From: an uncultured Bacteroidota bacterium
Lineage (GTDB): Bacteria > Bacteroidota > Bacteroidia > Chitinophagales > Saprospiraceae
Length of the DNA stretch: 20,415 nt
Assembly (NCBI GenBank): GCA_937876435.1
Contig: CALEIL010000524.1
Span: forward strand, 1-20,415
Direction: 5' to 3'
Part shown: positions 1-6,237 of the stretch, piece by piece
Layout of the letters: every line of letters starts with the position of its first letter
Numbering within the stretch: the stretch's first letter is position 1
The notes under the pieces: generated by a model
Database searches by the model: none
What the model was told of the DNA's origin: nothing
The model's input: the letters and a program-made list of their open reading frames with translations, nothing else
Position numbers and translations under genes: made by a program

Positions 1-33
1 CCACCCTCGGATAGGGATCCTCGGTTCCCTCAT

Positions 34-54
34 CAAAGGTCTACCAGACCTTTG
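34..54. repeat. Perfect 9-bp hairpin
   Basis: CAAAGGTCT at 34-42 pairs with AGACCTTTG at 46-54 around a 3-base loop. It is followed directly by a 6-bp inverted repeat (GTCTCG 55-60 with CGAGAC 74-79) and preceded by a 5-bp one (AGGGA 13-17 with TCCCT 26-30), giving three adjacent stems within 80 bases. Confidence 0.6.
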
Positions 55-160
55 GTCTCGCGCATTTCATTTCCGAGACTTCATTCGGTCATGATTCTTC
101 GTTCTGGCAAAAAATAATCTCGTCAATAGCATCATTTACTTAGTTCTCAGCGCACTTGAC

Positions 161-173
161 AATTCGTCATTCG
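161..173 (+). repeat. Dispersed 13-base word, copy 1
   Basis: AATTCGTCATTCG. It shares a 16-base match (GACAATTCGTCATTCG, 158-173) with the copy at 320-335; a third 13-base copy lies at 8386-8398. All three are intergenic. Confidence 0.5.
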
Positions 174-233
174 CTATTGGAATTGCCTGTCGGTCGATCC
201 TAAGGATCTCAATTTTTCTAATTAAACCGTCAC

Positions 234-253
234 CCCCCGGTTGAAACCGGGGG
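234..253. repeat. REP-like GC-rich hairpin
   Basis: CCCCCGGT and ACCGGGGG enclose a TGAA tetraloop, and the right arm runs into CTACAA. C-rich palindromes followed by GGCTACAA are, from general experience, a common dispersed REP-like intergenic repeat in several phyla including Bacteroidota. No T-run follows on either strand, so I do not call it a terminator. Confidence 0.55.
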
Positions 254-284
254 CTACAATACCGGGCCGAGCCTACGGCTCTAG

Positions 285-342
285 CGATCTACGAGTGACT
301 GGTGCACTAGTCGTCAATCGACAATTCGTCATTCGTAGATCG
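285..342. repeat. Long 15-bp inverted repeat
   Basis: CGATCTACGAGTGAC (285-299) is the reverse complement of GTCATTCGTAGATCG (328-342) apart from one position that would be a G-U wobble in RNA. The 28-base loop holds a further GTCG/CGAC stem (310-322), a near-palindrome around GTGCAC, and part of a copy of the AATTCGTCATTCG word. It could be a small non-autonomous repeat element or a hairpin in the 3' region of the minus-strand transcript. Confidence 0.55.
323..335 (+). repeat. Dispersed 13-base word, copy 2
   Basis: AATTCGTCATTCG, preceded by GAC as in copy 1. It lies across the loop and right arm of the 285-342 inverted repeat, so its outer half is part of that stem. Confidence 0.5.
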
Positions 343-360
343 TACATCAAAAAACGTACA

Positions 361-1335
361 TCAAGAATCCTCATCCCTTATTCTCAATACCACATTCCCC
401 GTTTTTTGTCCGGATTCGACGTAGCGGTAGGCTTCGACGATATCTTCCATAGGATAAATCCGGTCGATGACGGGATGGAATTTTCCTTTTTTGGCCAGTT
501 TTCTTAAATATTCTATAATGTCCTTGGTCATATGTGGAATAGGAAACATGACTTTCTTCCCGCCAAAAATGGGGGTGATCAGGGCCAGAAATATATTTTC
601 TGAGTATTTGCCCAATTCAGAAGAAATGTATATCCCCTTGTTGGTCAACAGGGGTTTGCATTGTCCGAAAGAGGATTTGCCGACCGCATCGAATATGAAG
701 TCAAAGCGTTTTTCGGTTAGCGTAAAATCTTCATTTTGATAATCGATTACCTTATTGGCACCGAGCGTTTCTACCAATTCTACATTTTTGGTGTTGCATA
801 CAGCGGTCACTACTGCTCCAAAATGTTTGAGTATCTGGACGGCTGCCGTACCTATGGCTCCGGTAGCCCCGTATACCATGACCTCCTGACCAATCCTAAC
901 CTTGGCAGCCTTGATGTTGCTCAGCGCATAATGCGCTCCTTCTGTAAGCGGGGCAGCTTCCTCAAAGGTTAGATTTTCCGGTATGGTGGTAATTGCTTTG
1001 TCTTCGCGGGCTGTGAGGTACTCGGCGTGTCCACCAAAAGTATGATCATTGTATCCAAATACCCGATCACCTTTTTGAAACAGGGTGACATTTTTTCCCA
1101 GTTCGTCAACCACCCCCGCATATTCACATCCGAGTATTTGATGTTTGGGTCTGAACAACCCGCTGAAAAACCTGGAAACGAAATATTGTGCGCTTCGAAA
1201 ACCGGAATCGGTGCGATTAACCGTGGAGGCATATACTTTTATAAGTATCTCATTTTCTTGTGGAACAGGTTTTTCTATTTCCCTCAATTTGGCTACTTCA
1301 GGTGGCCCGTATTTGGAATAGATGATGGCTTTCAT
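361..1335 (-). CDS. NAD(P)-dependent medium-chain dehydrogenase/reductase, zinc-independent quinone oxidoreductase type
   Basis: A 324-residue soluble oxidoreductase of the MDR superfamily. The N-terminal half is a GroES-like domain (roughly 1-130), with the Rossmann nucleotide-binding stretch at 155-162 (YGATGAIG) and a second family motif GCEYAGVV near 69-76. The cysteine that normally binds catalytic zinc near residue 40 is absent (the stretch reads TVNRTDSG), so this should be a zinc-free quinone-oxidoreductase-like reductase using NADPH or NADH. The substrate cannot be read from the sequence. The ATG start at 1335 gives the usual family N-terminus. The gene follows the methyltransferase on the same strand after a 92-base gap and may be the last gene of a three-gene transcript. 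The stop codon overlaps the second CGTACATCAA direct repeat. Confidence 0.88.
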   Translation of the reverse strand: MKAIIYSKYGPPEVAKLREIEKPVPQENEILIKVYASTVNRTDSGFRSAQYFVSRFFSGLFRPKHQILGCEYAGVVDELGKNVTLFQKGDRVFGYNDHTFGGHAEYLTAREDKAITTIPENLTFEEAAPLTEGAHYALSNIKAAKVRIGQEVMVYGATGAIGTAAVQILKHFGAVVTAVCNTKNVELVETLGANKVIDYQNEDFTLTEKRFDFIFDAVGKSSFGQCKPLLTNKGIYISSELGKYSENIFLALITPIFGGKKVMFPIPHMTKDIIEYLRKLAKKGKFHPVIDRIYPMEDIVEAYRYVESGQKTGNVVLRIRDEDS

Positions 1336-1427
1336 GAATGTTTTTTCAGATAAGTCTTCATTGCGTCAAATCGGACCCAATATAGAACTTTTCAATCAGA
1401 ATGTATCCATATTTACCGACCTGCATG

Positions 1428-1907
1428 TCAGAGCCATCTTCTTACTGTTGATTTATAATCCTGATATTCTTCACCAAAACGTCTTTCGAGGTAGCTTTCT
1501 TCCCTTTTGATGATGTATTCCTGATTGATGAGAAAAAGTATAGGTATTAGAATGATGCACCACCAGTTTCCGATCAAAAATGATATTCCAGTATATAGCA
1601 AAATCAGACTCAGGTACATCGGATTGCGACTGATGGCAAATACGCCCTCGGTTTGTAAGGAATTGGCTGGTTTTGCAGTGATTACTGTATTCCGGCTTTT
1701 AATAAATCTCCTCAGAGCAGGAATAAGAAATATAACACCTGCAATGATCAGGAGTATGCTCAGGATGCTGGCGGCAATGGTTTGGAAAAATTGATCGTTG
1801 AGAGTGACTATTTTTTGGAGAAAAAGGGATCCAATGAAAGCGATAACGTAAAACAGTGGTGGTGGGATGTATATGCCGGGATGGTCCTGTTTGTTTTCCA
1901 TGTCCAT
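1428..1907 (-). CDS. Isoprenylcysteine carboxyl methyltransferase / phospholipid methyltransferase family membrane protein
   Basis: A 159-residue integral membrane protein with about four or five hydrophobic segments (near 17-31, 44-64, 99-112 and 114-128). The diagnostic part is the C-terminal half: GVFAISRNPMYLS at 88-100, including the RNPMY signature at 94-98, followed by EESYLERRFGEEYQDY, whose pattern of Glu, Leu, Phe-Gly and Tyr residues matches the S-adenosylmethionine-binding tail of ICMT/PEMT-like enzymes. Bacterial members methylate lipids or unknown small hydrophobic substrates; prenylated proteins are not expected. The substrate is unknown here. Start at the ATG at 1907, with a second ATG two codons later equally possible. 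It lies 48 bases after the retropepsin-like gene on the same strand. Confidence 0.85.
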   Translation of the reverse strand: MDMENKQDHPGIYIPPPLFYVIAFIGSLFLQKIVTLNDQFFQTIAASILSILLIIAGVIFLIPALRRFIKSRNTVITAKPANSLQTEGVFAISRNPMYLSLILLYTGISFLIGNWWCIILIPILFLINQEYIIKREESYLERRFGEEYQDYKSTVRRWL

Positions 1908-1955
1908 TAATTTGACTAAAAGATATGAAATATTTCTGAAAAAAATTCCAAATAT

Positions 1956-3230
1956 TTATTCAAGAATTATTGATTTGGGAGTTTCAAATGGTAGTATTAC
2001 CACATCCTCTGATCCTTGGAGTTTCACTATCAATGGTTCCTTACGGGCTTTTTTACCTTCCAGATATTCCCGGAATGCGCAAATGTCCTTGAATTGAATA
2101 GCCGGCATTTGATCAATTTCAGCCACTATGTCGAGTAACGGAATATTGACCAGGGCAGTATCGGTCAGGCTTTTTTGAATAATTTTCCATTTACCCTCCA
2201 GAAGGTATAACCCCAATCCGTACTCATAATTAATTTCCGTGTCGGTTATTGTTGTATTCGGGGAGAGGATGTACTTCTCCTCTGAGGAATTGATGGTGAC
2301 TTTATACTGCCTGAAATATTCTGTGCCCAGATATCCTGCATATTTGAGACGGGGTGTGAGTACCGTGGCTGCCGGGAGCAAGACGTGATCACCCTGGGAC
2401 AGTAAGAGTGGATCGACTATACGATAATAGGTCTCTATAGGTCCGGGCCCATGGGTGGAAATGGCTCTTATCCCCTCGCTTTCTTCGACCGCCATGCCTG
2501 CCAGGTGGAGCTTCGCTACTTCATACCGCAGGTTCAGAGCCGAATTGCTGCCAAAATCAATCTTACATTTTACTGGTAACTTTCCTCCAATAGTAATATT
2601 GACCATGGTTTCATTATTTCTTTTAAATTCGACTTCAAGCGGAGTCCCCGGGTTGGAAAACGGTTCCTTTGAGATCCGCATTTTTTGATTTTCGAAATCA
2701 ATTTCCCAATTTGCGGCATTGATGATGTTTCCTCCGATAATCCCATGCACACTGGTACATGGGAAGAGGTGATCGGTGGATATTTTGTAAAACTCTGTCT
2801 TTAAAAAATTGAAATCCCCGATTCGGGTGGTATCCACATTGGTTTTGGGAGTATCCATGGACTTGTTGTGGAAATCTGTCAGCCCTGAACTGGTATTAAA
2901 TTCGATGCCGGTTCTCCGTGCAAATTCCGGATTAATTGCACTTTGGGAAAATCCATTGTCAAATAGAAACCAACCCTGAGTACCGTGAATATCTGCTTCT
3001 ATAAATATCAAACCATTTTCCATCCGAAGCGGAATTTCAGAGATGGTACCGGGATTTACCGCAACCTGAGTAGGACCCTGGAACAACTGTGAGATGCAAC
3101 CATTGAGTATAAAGAGGCACAGAAAGATCGGAAAACTAAAATGGGAATTTCTTTTTATCAGTACCTGAAAGTATTGTACAGGAGGGATGTCAGGAGAAGA
3201 TTTTCTTGATATATATAGCCGGCCTCCCAT
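1956..3230 (-). CDS. Retropepsin-like aspartyl protease-family lipoprotein with PDZ-like tail
   Basis: 424 residues. A hydrophobic segment (about 31-44) ends in a lipobox with Cys45 (LNGC), so an envelope lipoprotein is likely. Two half-barrel segments follow. The first has FLFDNG with Asp91 at the catalytic-loop position. The second has KIDFGS with Asp225. The flexible-loop regions read HGIIGGN (162-168) and GYLGTEY (299-305). The last ~95 residues resemble a PDZ domain, as is usual in this Bacteroidota family. Both catalytic loops deviate from the canonical Asp-Thr/Ser-Gly (DNG and DFG), so activity is uncertain. The n-region before the hydrophobic core is about 30 residues, unusually long, and no ATG, GTG or TTG closer to it exists in frame. 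It is probably the first gene of the 3230-361 group. The 5' leader contains the heptamer repeat array. Confidence 0.78.
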   Translation of the reverse strand: MGGRLYISRKSSPDIPPVQYFQVLIKRNSHFSFPIFLCLFILNGCISQLFQGPTQVAVNPGTISEIPLRMENGLIFIEADIHGTQGWFLFDNGFSQSAINPEFARRTGIEFNTSSGLTDFHNKSMDTPKTNVDTTRIGDFNFLKTEFYKISTDHLFPCTSVHGIIGGNIINAANWEIDFENQKMRISKEPFSNPGTPLEVEFKRNNETMVNITIGGKLPVKCKIDFGSNSALNLRYEVAKLHLAGMAVEESEGIRAISTHGPGPIETYYRIVDPLLLSQGDHVLLPAATVLTPRLKYAGYLGTEYFRQYKVTINSSEEKYILSPNTTITDTEINYEYGLGLYLLEGKWKIIQKSLTDTALVNIPLLDIVAEIDQMPAIQFKDICAFREYLEGKKARKEPLIVKLQGSEDVVILPFETPKSIILE

Positions 3231-3293
3231 GGATCCAGAGTTATTGAGGGCATAATTTACGATTATTTTTTAAAAATCGGATAGTCCTGTCGT

Positions 3294-3306
3294 CAGCTTT
3301 AAGCTG
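3294..3306. repeat. Short palindrome in the spacer
   Basis: CAGCTT and AAGCTG flank a single base, followed by TGGGGG. It resembles a degenerate REP-like unit. The loop is too small for a strong RNA hairpin and there is no T-run, so I assign no function. Confidence 0.35.
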
Positions 3307-3374
3307 TGGGGGTAATTGTTTGAATTCTGGGTGTGAATTCCACATGTACCTTATATGCGAGTATCCATACTCAC

Positions 3375-3430
3375 CAGCTTACAACCTACAGCTTATAGCC
3401 TACAACCTACAGCTTATAGCGTACAGCCAA
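3375..3430 (-). repeat. Heptanucleotide tandem repeat array, eight units
   Basis: Eight consecutive 7-base units with plus-strand consensus YARCYTA (for example CAGCTTA, CAACCTA, TAGCCTA); read on the minus strand they are TARGCTR-like. The array ends exactly at the base before the stop codon of the TauE/SafE gene. Similar units occur at 5870-5886, 6195-6208 and 13183-13217. It resembles in style the short tandemly repeated heptamers described in filamentous cyanobacteria. A function is not known to me. Confidence 0.7.
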
Positions 3431-4348
3431 TCACCCCATCAAAGCCTTATAGATCGTATAAGATGAGGTAAGCACGATGAGAAGACCCACAAAAATCATT
3501 AATAACCGCTTGTTGATTTTGGTGACCATATAGGCTCCCACTGGGGCTGCCAGCGTGCCTCCCAGAATCAGGCCGATAACGATTTGCCAAAATTGGACAC
3601 CGAGGAAAAATATGAATATGGCGGTGGCAAAAAAAGTGACAAAGAACTCAGCGGTATTGACCGTCCCTATTGTTTTTCGAGGATCACTACCCTGATTCAA
3701 TAGATTGGACGTGACGATAGGACCCCATCCCCCGCCACCGGAAGCATCCAAAATACCACCCACGAAAGCGAGGCTTTTTACGTGTTTGATGACCTTGTTC
3801 TCTTTTTTGACGTTCTGTATACCTTTTAGCAAAATTATGATGCCCAGAATCAGCAAATAAGCAGCAACAAACGGTTTGACAATTTTACCGTCCAACACGT
3901 CGGAAATTAGGAAAGCCCCCATCACTGCGCCCAGAACACCTGTGAAGACGAGTTTAAAAAAAAGGGTCTTGTCGATGTTCCTGAATTTTAAATGGGATAA
4001 TCCTGAAACGCCGGTCGTAAATATCTCGCTCGTATGTACGCTCGCTGAGGCAATGCTCGGTGGCAGACCGAAATTCAATAACAGTGTCGTACAACTCACG
4101 CCGTAGGCCATTCCCAGTGCGCCATCTATGATCTGGGCCACAAAACCAGCCAGGATAAACCATTTGAATGTCCCATCAAAGACCAGACTTCCGTTTTGAA
4201 ATTCCTGGACAAGCAGGTAGCCAAAGAAAACCAGGGCTAATATTTTCAGGGATATGATGGCCAATCCAATGTGCTTAAAAGATAGTTTGGCGATCCATTT
4301 TCCGGCCCCGGTGGGCTTTTCCCCGGATTGAAATTTCATTTCATCCAT
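3431..4348 (-). CDS. TauE/SafE family sulfite/sulfonate-type anion exporter
   Basis: A 305-residue polytopic inner-membrane protein with about eight membrane segments and the internal two-fold repeat of the TauE/SafE (DUF81) family. The first repeat has FVAQIIDGALGMAYGVS (about 69-85) and the second GGILDASGGGGWGP (about 197-210). Members move sulfite, sulfoacetate or other sulfur- or carbon-containing anions out of the cell, and many sit in sulfur assimilation clusters. The N-terminus has a soluble ~25-residue stretch, then a first hydrophobic helix. The gene lies downstream of an Rrf2-type regulator on the same strand after a 265-base spacer carrying a candidate promoter, a hairpin cluster and a 6-bp inverted repeat, so it may be controlled separately from that gene. 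The sulfur link is inferred from family and neighbour, not shown. Start at the ATG at 4348 (a second Met is at residue 4). Confidence 0.88.
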   Translation of the reverse strand: MDEMKFQSGEKPTGAGKWIAKLSFKHIGLAIISLKILALVFFGYLLVQEFQNGSLVFDGTFKWFILAGFVAQIIDGALGMAYGVSCTTLLLNFGLPPSIASASVHTSEIFTTGVSGLSHLKFRNIDKTLFFKLVFTGVLGAVMGAFLISDVLDGKIVKPFVAAYLLILGIIILLKGIQNVKKENKVIKHVKSLAFVGGILDASGGGGWGPIVTSNLLNQGSDPRKTIGTVNTAEFFVTFFATAIFIFFLGVQFWQIVIGLILGGTLAAPVGAYMVTKINKRLLMIFVGLLIVLTSSYTIYKALMG

Positions 4349-4384
4349 TGCGTGATTATTTGAAGACGAAAAAATTATAAATTA

Positions 4385-4404
4385 ACTACTCCTATAAAAG
4401 TAGT
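4385..4404. promoter_or_regulatory. Inverted repeat ahead of the exporter gene: operator or hairpin
   Basis: ACTACT (4385-4390) and AGTAGT (4399-4404) form a perfect 6-bp inverted repeat with an 8-base AT-rich centre, about 37 bases upstream of the exporter start codon. As DNA it has the size of a dimeric-regulator operator, and an Rrf2 regulator is encoded next door. As minus-strand RNA it would be a hairpin followed by a U-rich stretch, which is terminator- or attenuator-like but weak. I cannot choose between the two. Confidence 0.4.
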
Positions 4405-4470
4405 ATGATATAAATTCATAAAATGACAATTTTCCTTAGTCCACAAGAGTCTTATAAACGTCCATTTTGA

Positions 4471-4545
4471 TTTTTGGCAACCAAAAAGAAAGAGCCAGGT
4501 TTGAAGCCATCCTCTTTCCAATTAGCAGACCCTGCTAATTTTTTT
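4471..4545. ncRNA. Cluster of three abutting hairpins: candidate structured leader or small RNA
   Basis: Three perfect stems are packed end to end: TTTTTGG/CCAAAAA (4471-4477 with 4481-4487, 3-base loop), GAAAGAG/CTCTTTC (4488-4494 with 4512-4518, 17-base loop containing a small inner stem), and AATTAGCAG/CTGCTAATT (4520-4528 with 4532-4540, 3-base loop). On the minus strand they lie directly downstream of a TAnnTTTG promoter word (4557-4564) and would form the 5' end of the exporter transcript. On the plus strand the last stem is followed by T residues to 4545, like an intrinsic terminator, with no plus-strand gene before it. I do not recognise a known riboswitch class. The direction of transcription is not settled. 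Confidence 0.45.
4520..4545 (+). terminator. Terminator-like hairpin with T-run (plus strand)
   Basis: A 9-bp perfect stem, a 3-base ACC loop, then a run of six Ts (4540-4545, the first being the last base of the stem). This is textbook intrinsic-terminator architecture on the plus strand. No protein-coding gene on that strand ends nearby, so it either ends a short unannotated RNA or is part of a minus-strand leader and only looks like a terminator. Confidence 0.4.
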
Positions 4546-4556
4546 ACAAGGCGAAA

Positions 4557-4564
4557 CAAACATA
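4557..4564 (-). promoter_or_regulatory. Candidate Bacteroidota -7 element for the exporter gene
   Basis: The minus strand reads TATGTTTG, an exact match to the Bacteroidota -7 consensus TAnnTTTG. A TTG lies 22 bases further upstream (4587-4589), slightly more than the usual spacing. A transcript would begin near 4550, immediately before the hairpin cluster, giving a leader of about 200 bases. Confidence 0.4.
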
Positions 4565-4613
4565 AGTAAACATATATAACCTACCACAATTATAGGCGTT
4601 AAATTTAAAAAAT

Positions 4614-5048
4614 TTATTTTTGCCTGAGTAGCGTCTCTCGTTGGATAATGTCCGCTAAAGTGGCTGATTCCATTCTTTTCAGGGTTTCGAGCCTGATTTC
4701 GGAGAAGACCTGTCGGATTCCACAAGTGGCTTCATCGATGCATTCTTCGCAGGACTCATAGAATCGGGAAGTCACGCAGGGCAGTAAGGCGATGGAGCCG
4801 TCAAATAACCTGGTTATTTCAGCGATGTCTATTTCGTCCGAAGATTTATTGAGGGAGTATCCCCCGTATTTTCCTTTTTTACTATTGACCAGGCGGGCAT
4901 TTTTGAGTTCGACCAGGATGGCCTCCAAAAATTTGAGTGGGATATGTTGTTGCTCGGCAATCACCCTGGTGGATATGGGTTGGTCCTCTTGATGTTTGGC
5001 CATATAAACCAGAGCATTGATGGCGTATTTCGTCTTTTTTGAGAGCAT
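4614..5048 (-). CDS. Rrf2 family transcriptional regulator with a four-cysteine cluster
   Basis: 144 residues, the normal length for Rrf2 proteins. Residues 1-62 form the winged helix-turn-helix (MLSKKTKYAINALVYMA at the start, recognition helix around 37-50, wing KGKYGGYSL at 58-66). The C-terminal half has Cys91, Cys100, Cys103 and Cys109. Rrf2 regulators such as IscR bind an iron-sulfur cluster through three cysteines in this region, though the spacing here (C-x8-C-x2-C-x5-C) differs from IscR. The family also includes the cysteine-metabolism regulator CymR. Together with the exporter gene that follows on the same strand, a role in sulfur or cysteine control is a reasonable inference. A TAnnTTTG word at 5193-5200 is a candidate promoter. 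Confidence 0.9.
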   Translation of the reverse strand: MLSKKTKYAINALVYMAKHQEDQPISTRVIAEQQHIPLKFLEAILVELKNARLVNSKKGKYGGYSLNKSSDEIDIAEITRLFDGSIALLPCVTSRFYESCEECIDEATCGIRQVFSEIRLETLKRMESATLADIIQRETLLRQK

Positions 5049-5192
5049 TTCTTCTATTTAAATATATATTTTTCCTGTCGGATTAGAACATAGAAAAATT
5101 ATTTGCTGAAATTCTTTATTTGGGCTACCAGGGGCAATTCGCAGAAATTAGAATTTCTCAGTTTTGAGTGAACATTTTGTTGTTGTGAGCCA

Positions 5193-5200
5193 CAAAGGTA
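5193..5200 (-). promoter_or_regulatory. Candidate -7 element for the Rrf2 gene
   Basis: The minus strand reads TACCTTTG, an exact TAnnTTTG match. No clear -33 TTTG partner is visible at the usual spacing. It would give a leader of about 140 bases for the Rrf2 gene. It is 33 bases from the divergent word at 5233. Confidence 0.35.
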
Positions 5201-5232
5201 AGGTAATTCCCGCGGATTTAGTGGAAAAAAGC

Positions 5233-5240
5233 TACATTTG
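5233..5240 (+). promoter_or_regulatory. Candidate -7 element for the DUF1697 gene
   Basis: TACATTTG matches TAnnTTTG exactly, 57 bases before the DUF1697 start codon. No convincing -33 element is seen. Confidence 0.38.
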
Positions 5241-5296
5241 TTGAGGTCCCAAAGCGTTGCAAGAGAATTTCGAACGTCTATAAAATTTTCTAAATC

Positions 5297-5839
5297 ATGA
5301 AAAATCTGGCAATCCTTCGGGGGATCAACGTGGGGGGACACCGTAAAATTCTGATGGCTGATCTCCGAAGTTTATTTCAGATTCTGGGATTCACCGATGT
5401 GACGACCTATATTCAAAGTGGAAACGTCATATTTGAGGGCATACCCGGAGAAAATCCCCGGACCACGGCAGCAAGGATAGAATCTGCGATCAATAAAAAA
5501 TATGGGTATGATGTTCCTGTGATCGTATTTCCGGGGGCTGAATTAACCGCCGCAATCGCGGCAAATCCTTTTGTCAAAAACGAACACGAAGACATCAGCG
5601 TACTTCATCTTACGTTTCTGAGTGATCTTCCGTCCAGGAATAGGGTGGACAAGATAAACCCAGCCGATTTCCTACCTGACGAGTTTGAAATCGAAGGCAG
5701 ATGCGTCTTTCTGCGTCTCGGGGGTGAGGGAAAATATCACAAAACCAAATTAAGCAATCAATTCTTTGAAAAAAACCTGGAAGTGAAAGCCACCACGCGA
5801 AACTGGAAAACGGTTTTGAAACTGGGGGAGATGATTTAG
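5297..5839 (+). CDS. DUF1697 domain-containing protein
   Basis: 180 residues, about the usual size of this family. The family signatures are the N-terminal LRGINVGG (7-14) and YIQSGNVIF (38-46), followed by a conserved core in which a peptide around FPGAELTAAIAANPF precedes a second alpha/beta half. The C-terminal TTRNWKTVLKL is also typical, as these proteins end in a conserved R-N-W segment. It is predicted cytoplasmic with no signal or membrane segment. The biochemical function of the family is unknown to me. It is monocistronic: the neighbours on both sides are on the opposite strand. ATG start at 5297, with a promoter word TACATTTG upstream. Confidence 0.9.
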   Translation: MKNLAILRGINVGGHRKILMADLRSLFQILGFTDVTTYIQSGNVIFEGIPGENPRTTAARIESAINKKYGYDVPVIVFPGAELTAAIAANPFVKNEHEDISVLHLTFLSDLPSRNRVDKINPADFLPDEFEIEGRCVFLRLGGEGKYHKTKLSNQFFEKNLEVKATTRNWKTVLKLGEMI

Positions 5840-5869
5840 GTGTTTGGAGGATTTACTTTTTGATAAGAT

Positions 5870-5886
5870 GCTATTGGCTATTGGCC
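5870..5886 (+). repeat. Heptamer repeats, two and a half units
   Basis: GCTATTG twice in tandem, then a partial degenerate unit (GCC), directly abutting the GTGTGA microsatellite. Same family style as 3375-3430 and 13183-13217. Confidence 0.5.
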
Positions 5887-5910
5887 GTGTGAGTGTGAGT
5901 GTGAGTGTGA
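5887..5910 (+). repeat. GTGTGA hexamer microsatellite, four perfect copies
   Basis: Four exact 6-base units. It lies in the spacer after the DUF1697 gene, so slippage would not affect a known reading frame. Confidence 0.8.
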
Positions 5911-6194
5911 AGTGTGGAGTGCTTGACACGCTTTCCGGAGAGGACGAGATTTCTCAAGTTTTAATCAAGTCTCTTAATCCGCTCTCTTCTCTCATTCTCG
6001 TTCTGGAAATATCGGACTCGGAAGCCTGGGTTGGCTGGCGGGGAGGGGCATCTGAAGCCGGGATTTCTCTCAGATCACCACTCGCGGCTTTCACTGGTTA
6101 CACGGGTTTCTTCAACCCATCTCAACCTTCTCAACCGTATTTTGATATGATTAATCTTATTGGTGTTTAGAGAATTTGTTTTTTGACAAACTAA

Positions 6195-6208
6195 TTGGCT
6201 GTTGGCTG
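6195..6208 (+). repeat. Heptamer repeat, two units
   Basis: TTGGCTG twice in tandem, 29 bases from the end of the branching-enzyme gene. The unit differs from the TTAGCTG unit of the 13183 array by one base. Confidence 0.45.
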
Positions 6209-6237
6209 ATATGAGCATACCATCTGCGTTTGATGTT

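Larger units (their letters stand above)
1..360. other. Non-coding region rich in inverted repeats
   Basis: I see no convincing gene here. The stretch instead holds at least seven short inverted repeats: 13-30, 34-54, 55-79, 196-208, 234-253, 269-281 and 285-342. It also has two copies of a 13-base word (AATTCGTCATTCG at 161 and 323) and a 10-base direct repeat (CGTACATCAA at 341 and 355). It lies just past the 3' end of the oxidoreductase gene on the minus strand. None of the hairpins is followed by a convincing T-run on either strand, so they look more like intergenic repeat elements than a terminator. A structured RNA is possible but unproven. Confidence 0.6.
5840..6237. other. Non-coding spacer with short tandem repeats
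   Basis: 398 bases between the convergent DUF1697 and branching-enzyme genes. It holds two and a half GCTATTG heptamers (5870-5886), a 24-base GTGTGA microsatellite (5887-5910), and two TTGGCTG heptamers (6195-6208). A possible 108-codon frame (5844-6170) has a low-complexity start encoded by the microsatellite and no recognisable domain, so I do not call it a gene. No strong terminator is visible for either flanking gene. Confidence 0.6.

Noticed and set aside
234..253. GC-rich hairpin as the terminator of the oxidoreductase gene
   Set aside because: It is over 100 bases past the stop and no T-run follows on the minus strand.
3375..3430. Heptamer array as a CRISPR
   Set aside because: Units are 7 bases with no spacers and no cas genes are nearby.
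5844..6170. 108-codon plus-strand frame after the DUF1697 gene
   Set aside because: Its early residues are encoded by the GTGTGA microsatellite, it has no domain, and the spacer is repeat-rich; more likely non-coding.
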